Source of the DNA: Aliivibrio sp. S3MY1
GTDB lineage: Bacteria; Pseudomonadota; Gammaproteobacteria; Enterobacterales; Vibrionaceae
Reading direction: 5' to 3'
Assembly (NCBI RefSeq): GCF_028765575.1
Contig: NZ_JARACO010000001.1
Span: 62,001-126,000, forward strand
DNA length: 64,000 nucleotides
Made by a program: the position numbers and the translations under genes. The notes under the pieces are model-generated. The model was not told where the DNA came from, ran no database searches, and was given only the letters and a program-made list of their open reading frames with translations. This document shows, one piece after another, positions 54,972 through 64,000 of this stretch. Positions within the stretch are counted from its first letter, which is position 1. Each line of letters begins with the position of its first letter.

Positions 54972-56360
54972 TTAACCTTGAAGAAGCGTTAATGCATTTT
55001 TCATCGCTTCTTTCGTAGAGCATTCAACTTGACGAATGTTTGCAAAGCGGTCAGATTCTTTTACTGGAATATCATGAGCAAGAATGATGAACTTAGCGTT
55101 GGCTACATCTTTTGCTGTCAGTTTATTCACCAGACCGTTAGAGCCTTGAGTTTCAACTTTAATCTTGATACCAGCAGCCGCACCTGCTTTTTCTAGTGCT
55201 TTTGCTGCCATGAATGTGTGTGCTACACCTGAAGGACAACATGTAACCGCTAGAACATCGTACTCACCTTCACCAGCAACTGGTGCTGCTTGAGCTTGTA
55301 CAGGTGCTACTACTGTTTCATCTTCTACAACCACGGGTTTCCAGAAGCCAACGATAAGTGCTGTTGTTAGTGAACCAAGCGCAATACCCACAACATACAT
55401 AGGGATGTTGCTAGAGACAGGTGCTGTAATTAAGCCGCCCCAAGGTGCATGAAGTAATACGTCAGTCATGAAACCAAATACACAGCCAACCATACCGCCG
55501 ATCACGATAGATGGAAGCACACGCATTGGGTCATTTGCTGCAAATGGGATAGCGCCTTCAGAGATACCAATTGAACCCATGATTGCTGCTGCTTTACCTG
55601 CTTCTTGCTCTTCTTTAGAGAATTTCTTCTTAAATAAGAAAGTTGCAAGCGCCATACCTAGTGGTGGAGTACAAATCGCGATACCAACACCACCCATTAA
55701 CCATGGTTGTGTATTTACTTGTGTTTGAGCGAACAGCGTTGCTACTTTGTTGATTGGACCACCCATATCAAACGCCGTCATACCACCAAGTATTGCACCA
55801 AGAACCGCTTTAGAAGAACCTGCCATTGATGCTAAGAATTCGTTCATTGCAATCATGAATGAAGAGATAGCAGCACCTAGGCCCCACATTACGATACCAG
55901 CAGAAACTAGTGTACCAACGAGAGGGTAAATAAAGTAAACCCCTAATGCACTTAGATGCGCAGGAATAGGAAGCTTCTTAAGTTGAAGTACCACACCACC
56001 AGCAATAAAGCCTGCAACGATACAACCAAGGAAACCACCACCTAAATCAGCCATAATGCCTGATGCAATAAATGCTGGCGCTAGTGCAGGTTTGTCCGCA
56101 ATTGAGTAACCAATAAAGCCACCCAAAATGATTGGGAAAAGTACAAGCCCCTTAATCGCGATAGTAGAAATATCCGCTAGAATACCCGTATCAGGAACTG
56201 CACCTTTTCCTGTAGCCATTACAGCAAGTGCTAATAACACCCCACCAGCAACGACAAAAGGAAGCATGTGGGAAGTACCGAACAACAAGTGTCCTTTTAA
56301 TTTCGACAGTGTTTGTTTCCAATCACCAGATGGTTGAGTTGTTGCAGTCATCGTTGACAT
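54972..56360 (-). CDS. PTS fructose-family IIC-IIB protein
   Basis: A 462-aa membrane permease of the fructose/mannitol PTS family. The IIC part (about 20-340, ten hydrophobic segments with GGMTAFDMGGPINK and ISEGAIPFAANDP) comes first, and the IIB domain (about 365-462) is at the C-terminus with the phospho-Cys in VTCCPSGVAHTFMA. In many relatives IIB precedes IIC, so the order here is the reverse. The IIA partner is encoded 33 bases upstream. Substrate is likely fructose or mannose type. Confidence 0.9.
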   Translation of the reverse strand: MSTMTATTQPSGDWKQTLSKLKGHLLFGTSHMLPFVVAGGVLLALAVMATGKGAVPDTGILADISTIAIKGLVLFPIILGGFIGYSIADKPALAPAFIASGIMADLGGGFLGCIVAGFIAGGVVLQLKKLPIPAHLSALGVYFIYPLVGTLVSAGIVMWGLGAAISSFMIAMNEFLASMAGSSKAVLGAILGGMTAFDMGGPINKVATLFAQTQVNTQPWLMGGVGIAICTPPLGMALATFLFKKKFSKEEQEAGKAAAIMGSIGISEGAIPFAANDPMRVLPSIVIGGMVGCVFGFMTDVLLHAPWGGLITAPVSSNIPMYVVGIALGSLTTALIVGFWKPVVVEDETVVAPVQAQAAPVAGEGEYDVLAVTCCPSGVAHTFMAAKALEKAGAAAGIKIKVETQGSNGLVNKLTAKDVANAKFIILAHDIPVKESDRFANIRQVECSTKEAMKNALTLLQG

Positions 56361-56393
56361 AAAAGTAATCCTAAAGTGAGTAATACTAAAAAG

Positions 56394-56825
56394 TTAGTTA
56401 ATCAGTAAATCTAGAATGTCTTGCTCGGTCGTCGCTTTTTGCATATCTGCAATTAGGTCATCACCGAATTTTTCAAATAACGCTTGTAGTGCATAAATAT
56501 GATGATCGCCGCTTTCTGGTGAGGCAATCATGAAGAATACCGTTGGTTGATCATCATCAGCACCGTATTCAATCGACGTTTTTGATACGCCAATCGCAAT
56601 AGCTGGTTCAATAACCGCCGCATTTTTCGAGTGAGGATAGGCAATACCCATATCTGAAGTCACACACTGTGCTTCACGTTCATAAATACCCGCTAAAAAG
56701 TTTTCTTTGTTATTGATACGGTTATCTTTTAATAACATGTCAGCTAACTCAGAAAACACGCCATCTTTCGTTGTCGCTTCTAAATTAAGTTTAATTAAAT
56801 TGGTATTTACTAGTGTGGTGATCAT
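56394..56825 (-). CDS. PTS fructose-family IIA protein
   Basis: The 143-aa cytosolic IIA domain has the phospho-His in AYPHSKNAAV and the family start TNLIKLNLEATTKDGVF. It passes phosphate from HPr (or an FPr) to the IIB of the next gene. It is the first gene of the two-gene unit, with a good ribosome binding site (AAGGGAA). Confidence 0.9.
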   Translation of the reverse strand: MITTLVNTNLIKLNLEATTKDGVFSELADMLLKDNRINNKENFLAGIYEREAQCVTSDMGIAYPHSKNAAVIEPAIAIGVSKTSIEYGADDDQPTVFFMIASPESGDHHIYALQALFEKFGDDLIADMQKATTEQDILDLLIN

Positions 56826-56987
56826 GATATTTCCCTTAATAATAATTATTACTTAATTCAAACTGCATTAAGTTGATGAGGGAATAATATGAATTAAAGC
56901 GGCATGTGGTAAGTTGACATTTAAAGCATTTACTGGATTTTTGTACCCACAAAATCAAAGTGTGATGACAGTAACAATTAGACAATA

Positions 56988-57018
56988 TAAAAAAGCCGCT
57001 AACTCGAATTAGCGGCTA
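56988..57018 (-). terminator. Terminator after the TPR-GGDEF gene
   Basis: AGCCGCTAA / TTAGCGGCT on the minus strand, followed by a run of six T. It ends the transcript of the GGDEF gene, so that gene is not part of the IIA-IICB unit. Confidence 0.85.
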
Positions 57019-57044
57019 AATCAGTGGGTTAATTTGGTAATAAA

Positions 57045-58730
57045 TTAATATTTACTATCGTTTAAAATGATATTTTTTGTTGTGCGTTTTGCGTTATAAA
57101 GCAATTCATCGGCTGATTTATACGTATTCTTTTCTTTGTCTGAAAAACTCAACCCTCCACTAATTGTTACTTTCAAATCATAATCCCATCGTAGCATCTC
57201 AACACACTTACGAATATCTTCGGACAACTTAATACAAGCTTGAGGATCCATAAAAATAAAGAGAACTACAAATTCCTCACCACCAATCCGGTAGCTCTGG
57301 TGATTATTTCCAAGTATTAGTGCAATCTCACTTGCTACTTTTTTTAAAACCTCATCTCCAATCTCATGACCAAAACTATCATTAATTTTTTTAAAATCAT
57401 CAATATCTAGGATTAAAAAAGCATGATCCTTTTTTTCAATACCTTCGTAATCGATCATAAACTTCCTTCTATTGAAAGAGCGAGTTAAAGGATCTGTATA
57501 CGTTTCAATATTTAAATACTTTATTTTAAATATCATCATTAATAATAGCAACGAGATAACAAGCAATATTATAAATGCTATTTTTAAAAAAAATAAAGAT
57601 TGTTGGCGCCCTTCATTTAATTTGCTATTTTCATTTATCTTTAATTTGTTTGAGATTAAAAGCTGATAACTGGCACTCAATCTTTCATCATGTAGTTTAT
57701 TATATCTTTTATTTAAATCATAAGACTCATATAAATTATTTGTTTGAAGGTAATAATCAAAAAGTGTCGAATACACTAATTTTGTGAATCTTATTTGATT
57801 AGTTCTATCTGCTATTTTTAATAGTTCTTCTTTTTTATTTTCAATTAATAAATAATTTCTATTTTTCAATGCTAATTTAAATCTAATGACTTCTATTAAG
57901 ATATTTTTATCTAGCAACAAGATCTTTTGATCTTTTTCTAATTCTAATTGAGCAAGCGTTAAACACTGATTTGCTTTTTCAATTAAGCCGATCTCATCGT
58001 AGGATTCAGCTCTCAAAGATAATAGATAAACATAATAATCACGCCAATCTTCTTCATTATATGCTGTCTTATATTGTTCTATATTTTTAATAATCTCCAA
58101 CGCGATTTTAGGTTTATTGATCGCTAAATTATTTTCAGCTAAGCTTAACATTGCTCTTGTTTTTAATTTTTTCCATTCATCTGATGTATCTTTATATTGA
58201 ATAGAGTTAATTATATCATTAGCAAATTCATAACCTTTAAAATAAGTGATAATTAATGCTAAACTGAATTCTCCAGTAGCAATTTTAAATTCATCCCCGC
58301 TCTTATGAGCAATTTCTATATACTTTAATGATGGATCTATCATTCCATAGAGATCATTATCTGTATATCGTAACGTAGCTATTTTATCTAAAACCAATAA
58401 TTGAGAATTTTCATTTAGCTTCCCATCTTGCAACGCAATATTTAAAATTGCTGTACCAATTTTTGGGCCGTTAGGATAGTAAATAATAGGTCGAATACTT
58501 TCAGCTATATCATCTATATTATTTTGATATTCGTTTTTATCAAGACGATTAAAATCATTAATAATACCACACTCTAAAAGCTCACAATTTTTAGTAAGAG
58601 ATAATAACTGTTGCTCGTAATCCGTAGCATTAACATCGCTATCGCGATTGAGATACAAATCACTAACAATAAAGACAATGGCACTGAATACTATGACTAT
58701 TCCAGTAATAAATAGGATTACTTTTTTCAT
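57045..58730 (-). CDS. Membrane GGDEF protein with helical repeats
   Basis: A 561-aa protein with an N-terminal membrane helix (about 4-25), a long periplasmic region of TPR-like helices, a second helix (about 380-402) and a C-terminal GGDEF domain. DIDDFKKINDSFGHEIGDE and YRIGGEEF are intact; the RxxD position reads GNNH, so no canonical I-site. It should be a cyclase that senses an extracellular or periplasmic signal. I chose the ATG at 58730; the frame stays open 17 codons upstream to a GTG. It sits inside a sugar PTS region, though as its own transcript. Confidence 0.88.
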   Translation of the reverse strand: MKKVILFITGIVIVFSAIVFIVSDLYLNRDSDVNATDYEQQLLSLTKNCELLECGIINDFNRLDKNEYQNNIDDIAESIRPIIYYPNGPKIGTAILNIALQDGKLNENSQLLVLDKIATLRYTDNDLYGMIDPSLKYIEIAHKSGDEFKIATGEFSLALIITYFKGYEFANDIINSIQYKDTSDEWKKLKTRAMLSLAENNLAINKPKIALEIIKNIEQYKTAYNEEDWRDYYVYLLSLRAESYDEIGLIEKANQCLTLAQLELEKDQKILLLDKNILIEVIRFKLALKNRNYLLIENKKEELLKIADRTNQIRFTKLVYSTLFDYYLQTNNLYESYDLNKRYNKLHDERLSASYQLLISNKLKINENSKLNEGRQQSLFFLKIAFIILLVISLLLLMMIFKIKYLNIETYTDPLTRSFNRRKFMIDYEGIEKKDHAFLILDIDDFKKINDSFGHEIGDEVLKKVASEIALILGNNHQSYRIGGEEFVVLFIFMDPQACIKLSEDIRKCVEMLRWDYDLKVTISGGLSFSDKEKNTYKSADELLYNAKRTTKNIILNDSKY

Positions 58731-58833
58731 TCTGTTGATTATAAAAAAGGAAAGGAGTATACACCTAAAACTTCTATTCACAATCTGTTAAATGCATTTA
58801 TTATTCCCACTCAAAAAATATCTTACTCTCCCT

Positions 58834-59694
58834 TTACTTCACCATTGTTCGATAATCTGACGGGGTATAACTGGTTTTCTTTTTAAATACTCGATAAAAA
58901 TAATTCACGTCTTGAAAACCACAACGCGTAGCCACTTCAGTTAAACGGAAGGTATATTTCTTGAGCATGAATTTCGCACGCTCAATACGAACCCAAGTGA
59001 TGTAATCAGCTAGTGTCATATGCCCCTGTTGTCTAAACATTCGTGATAAATGGTTAGGCGAAATATTAAAACGACTGGCGATATTATTTCTATCAATACT
59101 ACGATGGAAGTTTTCTTGGATATAAATACATATTCCTTGATAAAGATCTTCACTGCGCTTTTTCGGTGAAATCACCTCATTTGGTTCACCTAACATCGAT
59201 TTACTGTAACTGAGTAATGCCAAAAGCAGATACTCATCAATCTGGTTTTTATTCGGTTCACGAGCAAGGGCATTTAGTGCTTCTAAAATATTATCAATCG
59301 CATGACCAGTTCGAGTCTGAATACTGTATTTTTGCACATCATAGAAACCCTCTTCACCCTTGCGCTTACTCACTAAGCTAAAGCCCACTTGTCTGCGACC
59401 AAAAAGTAAACTAAGCACTGAGCAATCTTCACTCCAAACGGGTTTATTCCAGCAGTTTGGTGGGATATAGAGCGCATCACCCGCCATGATTTTAACTTCC
59501 GTAATGCCAATGTCTGGATCTTCAATCTGATTTAGATATTCACCGCTAATCACTAACTCTAAACGGGGAAAGTTAACTTGATAACAGCATGAGGGAGGCG
59601 TGACTTTATCGCCTGCAAACCAGATCTGATTAAAGCTCTCCCTTTCTGACAGAAGCGCCTCTAAAACAGTATTAAATACTAAATCCATGCCCAT
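58834..59694 (-). CDS. AraC-family regulator of the mannose PTS region
   Basis: The 286-aa protein has an N-terminal cupin-like effector domain (about 20-120) and a C-terminal AraC DNA-binding domain (two helix-turn-helix units: NIASRFNISPNHLSRMFR and TEVATRCGFQDVNYFYRVFK). It is divergent from the PTS IIABC gene, with 290 bases between them, the classic layout of an activator and its target. The V. cholerae VC1825-VC1827 region has the same order, from memory. I chose ATG at 59694 over the GTG one codon upstream. Confidence 0.88.
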   Translation of the reverse strand: MGMDLVFNTVLEALLSERESFNQIWFAGDKVTPPSCCYQVNFPRLELVISGEYLNQIEDPDIGITEVKIMAGDALYIPPNCWNKPVWSEDCSVLSLLFGRRQVGFSLVSKRKGEEGFYDVQKYSIQTRTGHAIDNILEALNALAREPNKNQIDEYLLLALLSYSKSMLGEPNEVISPKKRSEDLYQGICIYIQENFHRSIDRNNIASRFNISPNHLSRMFRQQGHMTLADYITWVRIERAKFMLKKYTFRLTEVATRCGFQDVNYFYRVFKKKTSYTPSDYRTMVK

Positions 59695-59984
59695 CACTTA
59701 CTAAAATCAACCACACTTTTATCCACCAATCACATCAAAACCAGGATGTTATTGATAAATAACCCATCGAAATCACATAAAAATAACAATCTAAGTCATT
59801 ATTTATTAAGTAATTTTTGACTAGTGCATTATAGCTTTTTGGTTTTATAAAAATCAGAGCTGAATCACACTTGGCTTTAGAGGATACAAAAATCCAGTAA
59901 ATGCATTTCTCGCACACTTACCAATCTATCTCATCAGAATCAGACTATTCCCACACAAGACATCCACCCAAATGGGAATAACTT
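59695..59984. promoter_or_regulatory. Divergent control region of AraC and PTS IIABC
   Basis: These 290 AT-rich bases should hold the AraC binding sites and both promoters. A weak CRP-like site (TCAGA-N6-TCACA) lies at 59854-59869. No strong repeat is seen. Confidence 0.4.
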
Positions 59985-61886
59985 ATGATTACTGACTTAA
60001 TCAACGAACAGCTAATTTGCTTAGATCTTGCAGCAAAAAACAAAGACGACGTTTTTTCTGAAATGGCAGAGCATCTTCTGCAACAAGGTCGGATCAATGA
60101 CAAGCAGGAATTTCTTAATGATATCTACGCAAGAGAAGAATTAGGAAATACAGGCTTTGAAGAAGGCGTTGCATTACCTCACGCAAAAAGCTCGGCAGTT
60201 ATCTCCCCTGCAGTGATGATTGGTGTCAGCAAGCAAGGCATCGAATATGGCGCTGAAGATGGGCTACCATCTCGACTGTTCTTTATGATCGCCTCTCCTG
60301 AAAACGGTGCAGATCACCACATTGAAGTACTGGCTGAACTTTCTTGTAAACTTATTGAAGATGGATTTATTGAAAAATTCCTAGCCGCAACCTCACCAAA
60401 AATGGCGTTAGCGCTACTGCTTGAAAAAACAGAAAACACCAACACTGGTGAAGCAACCAATGGCTTTTTAATTGGTGTCACTGGCTGTCCTGCTGGCATT
60501 GCTCACACCTACTTAGCCTCTGAAGCACTAGAAAAAGGCGCGGCAGAATTAGGCTACACCATCAAGGTAGAAACTAACGGCTCTATTGGCGTTAAAAACA
60601 GCCCTACCGCAGAAGAAATCGACAAGGCGGAAGCCATTATTGTCGCGTGTGACAAGCAAGTAGATCTGACGCGCTTCGCCGGTAAAAAACTAATCCAAAC
60701 CAACGTTAAAGCACCGATTAAAGATGCAAAAGGCTTAATTACTCAATCTCTTACACAACCTCCTTTTGTTGCTGATACAACTAAATCAAGCTCAGATAAC
60801 AAAGGCAGCGCTTCTCAAGCACGCTCAGATATTTATCGTTACCTAATGAATGGCGTATCACACATGATCCCATTTGTTGTCACTGGCGGTTTATTAATCG
60901 CACTGGCACTTGCTCTGGGTGGTCAACCGACAGAAAGCGGTATGGCTATCCCTCCGGGTAGTTTATGGAACAAAGTACTCGATGTTGGTGTTGTTGCCTT
61001 TACCTTAATGATCCCAATTCTTGCAGGTTACATTGCGTACGCAATTGCTGATCGCCCTGCACTTGCACCGGGCCTAATTGGTGGTTGGATTGCAAATAAC
61101 GGTTCTTTCTATGGTGCTGAAGCCGGTACTGGTTTTATTGGCGCTATCATTGCGGGTTTACTTGTTGGTTACTTTGTTAAGTTTATTGCCAACATCAACT
61201 ACCACAAGTTCATTCAGCCTCTTGTGCCTATCGTAATTGCACCTATTACCGGCTCATTATTCATCGCGTCATTATTCATTTTTGTTATTGGTGCACCGAT
61301 TGCTGATTTGATGGATTCACTAAACGTACTCCTAACCAACATGAGCACAGGTAACGTGGTTCTACTTGGTATCGTTCTAGGTGGCATGGCAGGCTTTGAT
61401 ATGGGTGGCCCATTCAATAAAGTCGCTTTCCTATTCTCTGTCGGCATGATTGCGAGTGGTCAAACTCAATTCATGGGGGCGATGGCGTGTGCCATTCCAG
61501 TTGCACCACTGGGTATGTCACTAGCAACGGTTATTGGTCGCAAGTTCAATATCTTTGAAGAGTCTGAGATTGAAGCAGGTAAAGCCTCTGGTGCCATGGG
61601 TCTAGTGGGTATTTCTGAAGGTGCGATTCCATTTGCAGCACAAGATCCGATCTCTGTTATCCCTGCCAACATCCTTGGCTCTATGGTTGCCGCTGTAATG
61701 GCGTTCTCATTTGGCATTACAAACAGCGTTGCTCACGGCGGTCCTGTTGTCGCCCTATTAGGTGCCATGAATAAACCACTATTAGCACTGGCTTGTATGG
61801 CTGCGGGCGCAATCGTAACCGCATTGGTTTGTGTTTCTATTAAAAAAGCGCGCCAAGCTAAATCGTTTTCTGTAGCGGCAGCCTAA
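59985..61886 (+). CDS. PTS mannose/fructose-type IIABC
   Basis: A 633-aa permease with all three domains: IIA (about 1-150, phospho-His in ALPHAKSSAV), IIB (about 155-255, phospho-Cys in VTGCPAGIAHTYLA), and IIC (about 280-620, GGMAGFDMGGPFNK and ISEGAIPFAAQDP). It imports and phosphorylates a hexose. As manA follows 92 bases downstream, mannose is the probable substrate, giving mannose-6-phosphate. It is divergent from the AraC-type regulator. Confidence 0.92.
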   Translation: MITDLINEQLICLDLAAKNKDDVFSEMAEHLLQQGRINDKQEFLNDIYAREELGNTGFEEGVALPHAKSSAVISPAVMIGVSKQGIEYGAEDGLPSRLFFMIASPENGADHHIEVLAELSCKLIEDGFIEKFLAATSPKMALALLLEKTENTNTGEATNGFLIGVTGCPAGIAHTYLASEALEKGAAELGYTIKVETNGSIGVKNSPTAEEIDKAEAIIVACDKQVDLTRFAGKKLIQTNVKAPIKDAKGLITQSLTQPPFVADTTKSSSDNKGSASQARSDIYRYLMNGVSHMIPFVVTGGLLIALALALGGQPTESGMAIPPGSLWNKVLDVGVVAFTLMIPILAGYIAYAIADRPALAPGLIGGWIANNGSFYGAEAGTGFIGAIIAGLLVGYFVKFIANINYHKFIQPLVPIVIAPITGSLFIASLFIFVIGAPIADLMDSLNVLLTNMSTGNVVLLGIVLGGMAGFDMGGPFNKVAFLFSVGMIASGQTQFMGAMACAIPVAPLGMSLATVIGRKFNIFEESEIEAGKASGAMGLVGISEGAIPFAAQDPISVIPANILGSMVAAVMAFSFGITNSVAHGGPVVALLGAMNKPLLALACMAAGAIVTALVCVSIKKARQAKSFSVAAA

Positions 61887-61978
61887 CCTTCCCTCTCTCC
61901 AGTGCTTTCTCTCTTGATTCAGTAACACAAGATTTGAAACACACTGGAGAAACTCTTATTGATAACATCGAGTGCATT

Positions 61979-63178
61979 ATGAATAAATCAACTCAACAAT
62001 TTTTTTACCCTATGACCAATGTAATTCAAGATTATGCATGGGGAAGTTTCACCTCTATCGAAACCTTATTTGATATAAAAAACACTAGCGACAAGCCACA
62101 AGCAGAATTATGGATGGGCACTCACCCAAATGGCTGCTCTACCGTTACCATTAATGGGCAACCAACCTTATTGTCTGAGCTGATCAATCAAGATCAAACC
62201 GCTTACTTATCTTCACTAACGGCAGATCACTTTGGTGAGTTACCTTACTTATTCAAAGTATTAGCAGCAGAAAAAGCACTCTCTATTCAGGTTCATCCTA
62301 ATAAACAACAAGCGATGGCAGGCTACGATAAAGAAGAACAATCAGGCGTTGCGCTTAATGCCTTTAATCGTAATTATAAAGACAATAATCATAAACCAGA
62401 ATTGGTATACGCCTTAACACCTTACAAAGCGATGAATGGCTTTAGAGAATACCAAGAGATCATCAACCTATTTAACCAGATGGATCTGCCTTCTCTTGAA
62501 GAAATCATCACACGTTTTGAACAACAACCAAACTCACAAGGCTTAAAATGTTTCTTTAAAGCGATTCTTTCATTAACTGATACCGCAAAAGAATTAGCAT
62601 TAACTGAGCTAGGTCACTTCGCCAACAATAATAAACAGAGTGAACTATTTGCTTTAATTGATGATTTATCAATTCAGTACCCAAATGACATTGGCTTATT
62701 TACCCCATTAATTCTTAATGTCATTACTCTGCAGCCGGGTGAAGCCATGTACTTAAATGCGTGTACGCCTCATGCTTACATTAATGGGACTGGGCTAGAG
62801 ATAATGGCGAACTCAGACAATGTATTGCGCGCAGGGTTAACCCCAAAATTCATGGATATTGATGAGCTTATGGATTGTACAGAGTTTGTAAGCATTCCAG
62901 CAGACTCCTTGATTATGCAACCTAACATTATTAATGGAGGGATGAATTACCCTATCCCTGTGAGCGATTTTAAATTCTCAGTATTTGCACCTGCTGATGA
63001 TCTGCCATTAGAAACACACAGCGCAGAGATCTTGTTTGCGATTGATGGTGACATGACATTGAATCACTCAACGGGGGAAACGGTTAACGTACCTAAAGGG
63101 CATTCTATTTTTGTTCCAGCTTACGCGCACCAATACACATTAAAATCTAGCGGGAAAGTGGCAAGAGCGTATAACTAA
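61979..63178 (+). CDS. manA: Mannose-6-phosphate isomerase, class I
   Basis: Interconverts mannose-6-phosphate and fructose-6-phosphate; zinc enzyme, 399 aa (E. coli ManA is 391). Zinc ligands lie in QVHPNKQQA (Gln and His), ELVYALTPYKAM (Glu) and ACTPHAYI (His). NGLEIMANSDNVLRAGLTPK is a family signature region. I chose the ATG at 61979, where the protein starts NKSTQQFFYPMTNVIQDYAWGS in line with the family; a TTG at 61934 would extend it. It follows the PTS IIABC gene and likely completes its pathway. Confidence 0.93.
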   Translation: MNKSTQQFFYPMTNVIQDYAWGSFTSIETLFDIKNTSDKPQAELWMGTHPNGCSTVTINGQPTLLSELINQDQTAYLSSLTADHFGELPYLFKVLAAEKALSIQVHPNKQQAMAGYDKEEQSGVALNAFNRNYKDNNHKPELVYALTPYKAMNGFREYQEIINLFNQMDLPSLEEIITRFEQQPNSQGLKCFFKAILSLTDTAKELALTELGHFANNNKQSELFALIDDLSIQYPNDIGLFTPLILNVITLQPGEAMYLNACTPHAYINGTGLEIMANSDNVLRAGLTPKFMDIDELMDCTEFVSIPADSLIMQPNIINGGMNYPIPVSDFKFSVFAPADDLPLETHSAEILFAIDGDMTLNHSTGETVNVPKGHSIFVPAYAHQYTLKSSGKVARAYN

Positions 63179-63203
63179 CGGTTAGCTCTAAAGATAGAAA
63201 TAC

Positions 63204-63238
63204 GCTGACTTAGCACTGTTGTTAAGTCAGCTTTTTTA
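63204..63238 (+). terminator. Terminator after manA
   Basis: GCTGACTTA / TAAGTCAGC with a loop and six T. The left side has no A run, so it is mainly for the plus strand. Confidence 0.8.
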
Positions 63239-63239
63239 C

Positions 63240-64000
63240 TTATAACAACTGACACATGGCGTATAGAATCAACGCCTGCAACCCTTTTGGTTGTCTTGTA
63301 TTGACCAAACGTTGGCTAAACTCTTCAGACAGCATATTACGAGTTAAATAGGTCGCGGCCATAATCATAGGCTTGCTTGGTTTTTCAGGCAGAACTAAGG
63401 CAATAATTAAGTTTACCTCTCCCATTTTTGATGCCCAATCCACCGAGTAATCACTACGAATAATTGCAATAGTCGGTTTTTCAACATAAGGAGAAATAAC
63501 ATGAGGTAAGGCGATTTGTTTTGCCATTGCCGTTGATGAGCGCTCTTCTCGCTTTATCAAAGACAGCAACAATTCATCAGACTCTTGTGGGTAAATGAGC
63601 TGCGACAGGCCTTTTAAAATCTCAAATTTAGATAAGGTGGCTTGCGCTTTTACATAATGGAAATCAACTTTGCAATTAGGGGTTAATTGCGGGCGGGTAT
63701 TAACAATCGTTTCTGAGAAATCACACAGTTTATCTGAGGCAACAAAATCAAAGGTAGAAGCAAGTAAGTCAGTCAGAACAAAGTTAGCCCACTCAGCATC
63801 TATTCCTACCGTCACTAATTGGCAAAAATCTCCCGCTCTTAACCCTATTTTTAGCAAACCCAATGGACTTTCGGCATCGCTACTGAGGTTTTGAGTAATA
63901 TTATCGATATATACAAGGCTTTGAAACTTTTTAGCAAGCCGAGTGAGTTGGCTCGCCACTTGAGGTGGTAAGCCTTGCTCTTTGACAAAGAAGGTAATGC
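63240..64000 (-). CDS. HPr-like/IIA fusion protein, partial
   Basis: The frame enters at the window edge and ends at 63240. The first visible part has HPr-like character (FFVKEQGLPPQVASQLTRLA, then SPLGLLKIGLRAGDF), but where HPr has the phospho-His in GLHARPA this has GLPPQVA. The C-terminal 120 residues are a fructose-type IIA domain with the His in IALPHVIS. So the HPr part looks unable to be phosphorylated, whereas IIA could be. The protein is longer than seen here; other domains may precede. It may be a regulatory multiphosphoryl protein of the neighbouring PTS genes. Confidence 0.7.
   Translation of the reverse strand, partial: ITFFVKEQGLPPQVASQLTRLAKKFQSLVYIDNITQNLSSDAESPLGLLKIGLRAGDFCQLVTVGIDAEWANFVLTDLLASTFDFVASDKLCDFSETIVNTRPQLTPNCKVDFHYVKAQATLSKFEILKGLSQLIYPQESDELLLSLIKREERSSTAMAKQIALPHVISPYVEKPTIAIIRSDYSVDWASKMGEVNLIIALVLPEKPSKPMIMAATYLTRNMLSEEFSQRLVNTRQPKGLQALILYAMCQLL

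Noticed and set aside
59854..59869. CRP site upstream of PTS IIABC
   Set aside because: One half is good (TCACA) but the other matches at only three of five positions; kept only as a note in the control-region entry.

Overview
The window reads as part of a Vibrionaceae chromosome, most likely an Aliivibrio fischeri-like species and probably its second chromosome. This is inferred from protein resemblance (KtrAB, SpeG, ArfA, RNase II, DeaD and DeoD all look vibrio-like), the low GC content, the chitin- and mucin-directed secreted enzymes, and the many cyclic-di-GMP genes. No database search was possible. All gene names rest on recognised motifs and family knowledge.

Layout. 1-4700: edge of a small minus-strand gene, a large secreted GH19 chitinase with several binding modules, and a decayed IS1595-type transposase. 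4.7-8.8 kb: a translationally coupled three-gene operon of one EAL and two GGDEF membrane proteins. 9-13.2 kb: tRNA-Gly, the ribosome-rescue gene arfA with a terminator hairpin over its 3' end, pyrC, an aldo/keto reductase, a small secreted protein, a DUF3820 protein and a Nudix hydrolase. 13.3-16.6 kb: cytochrome c' with cytochrome b561, and the KtrAB potassium system. 16.9-23.4 kb: deoD, an unusual zinc-ribbon/transposase-like gene, a SorC regulator, then a tandem pair of TPR proteins, one with an intact GGDEF domain and one with a degenerate one. 23.4-28.8 kb: small proteins, a cytosolic 5'-nucleotidase-like phosphatase, a YbjD-type ATPase/TOPRIM protein and aroG.

29-36.4 kb: a four-gene polar amino-acid ABC transporter, a YciC-like membrane protein, a LysR regulator divergent from a FocA-type channel fused to CBS domains, and speG. 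36.5-42.7 kb: deaD, rnb, a ComFB-like protein and a membrane diguanylate cyclase. 42.8-49.1 kb: a DUF3302/HlyD pair, a heptamer repeat, an envelope operon (DUF4056 protein, a frameshifted BamA/TamA-like barrel, an outer-membrane protein) and rhlE. 49.6-54.8 kb: tRNA-Ser, a YbdG-type mechanosensitive channel and a large M66-like metalloprotease with chitin-binding modules. 55-64 kb: a fructose/mannose PTS region with IIA and IICB, a TPR-GGDEF protein, an AraC regulator divergent from PTS IIABC and manA, and the edge of an HPr-like/IIA fusion.

Two themes connect the genes. One is host or particle surface life: chitinase, M66 protease, mannose PTS and outer-membrane proteins. The other is c-di-GMP signalling: six genes with intact-looking GGDEF or EAL domains, one degenerate paralogue and one ComFB-type candidate effector in 64 kb. 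No phage, CRISPR array or integron was seen. The window looks like ordinary chromosome with a few unusual architectures rather than a genomic island.
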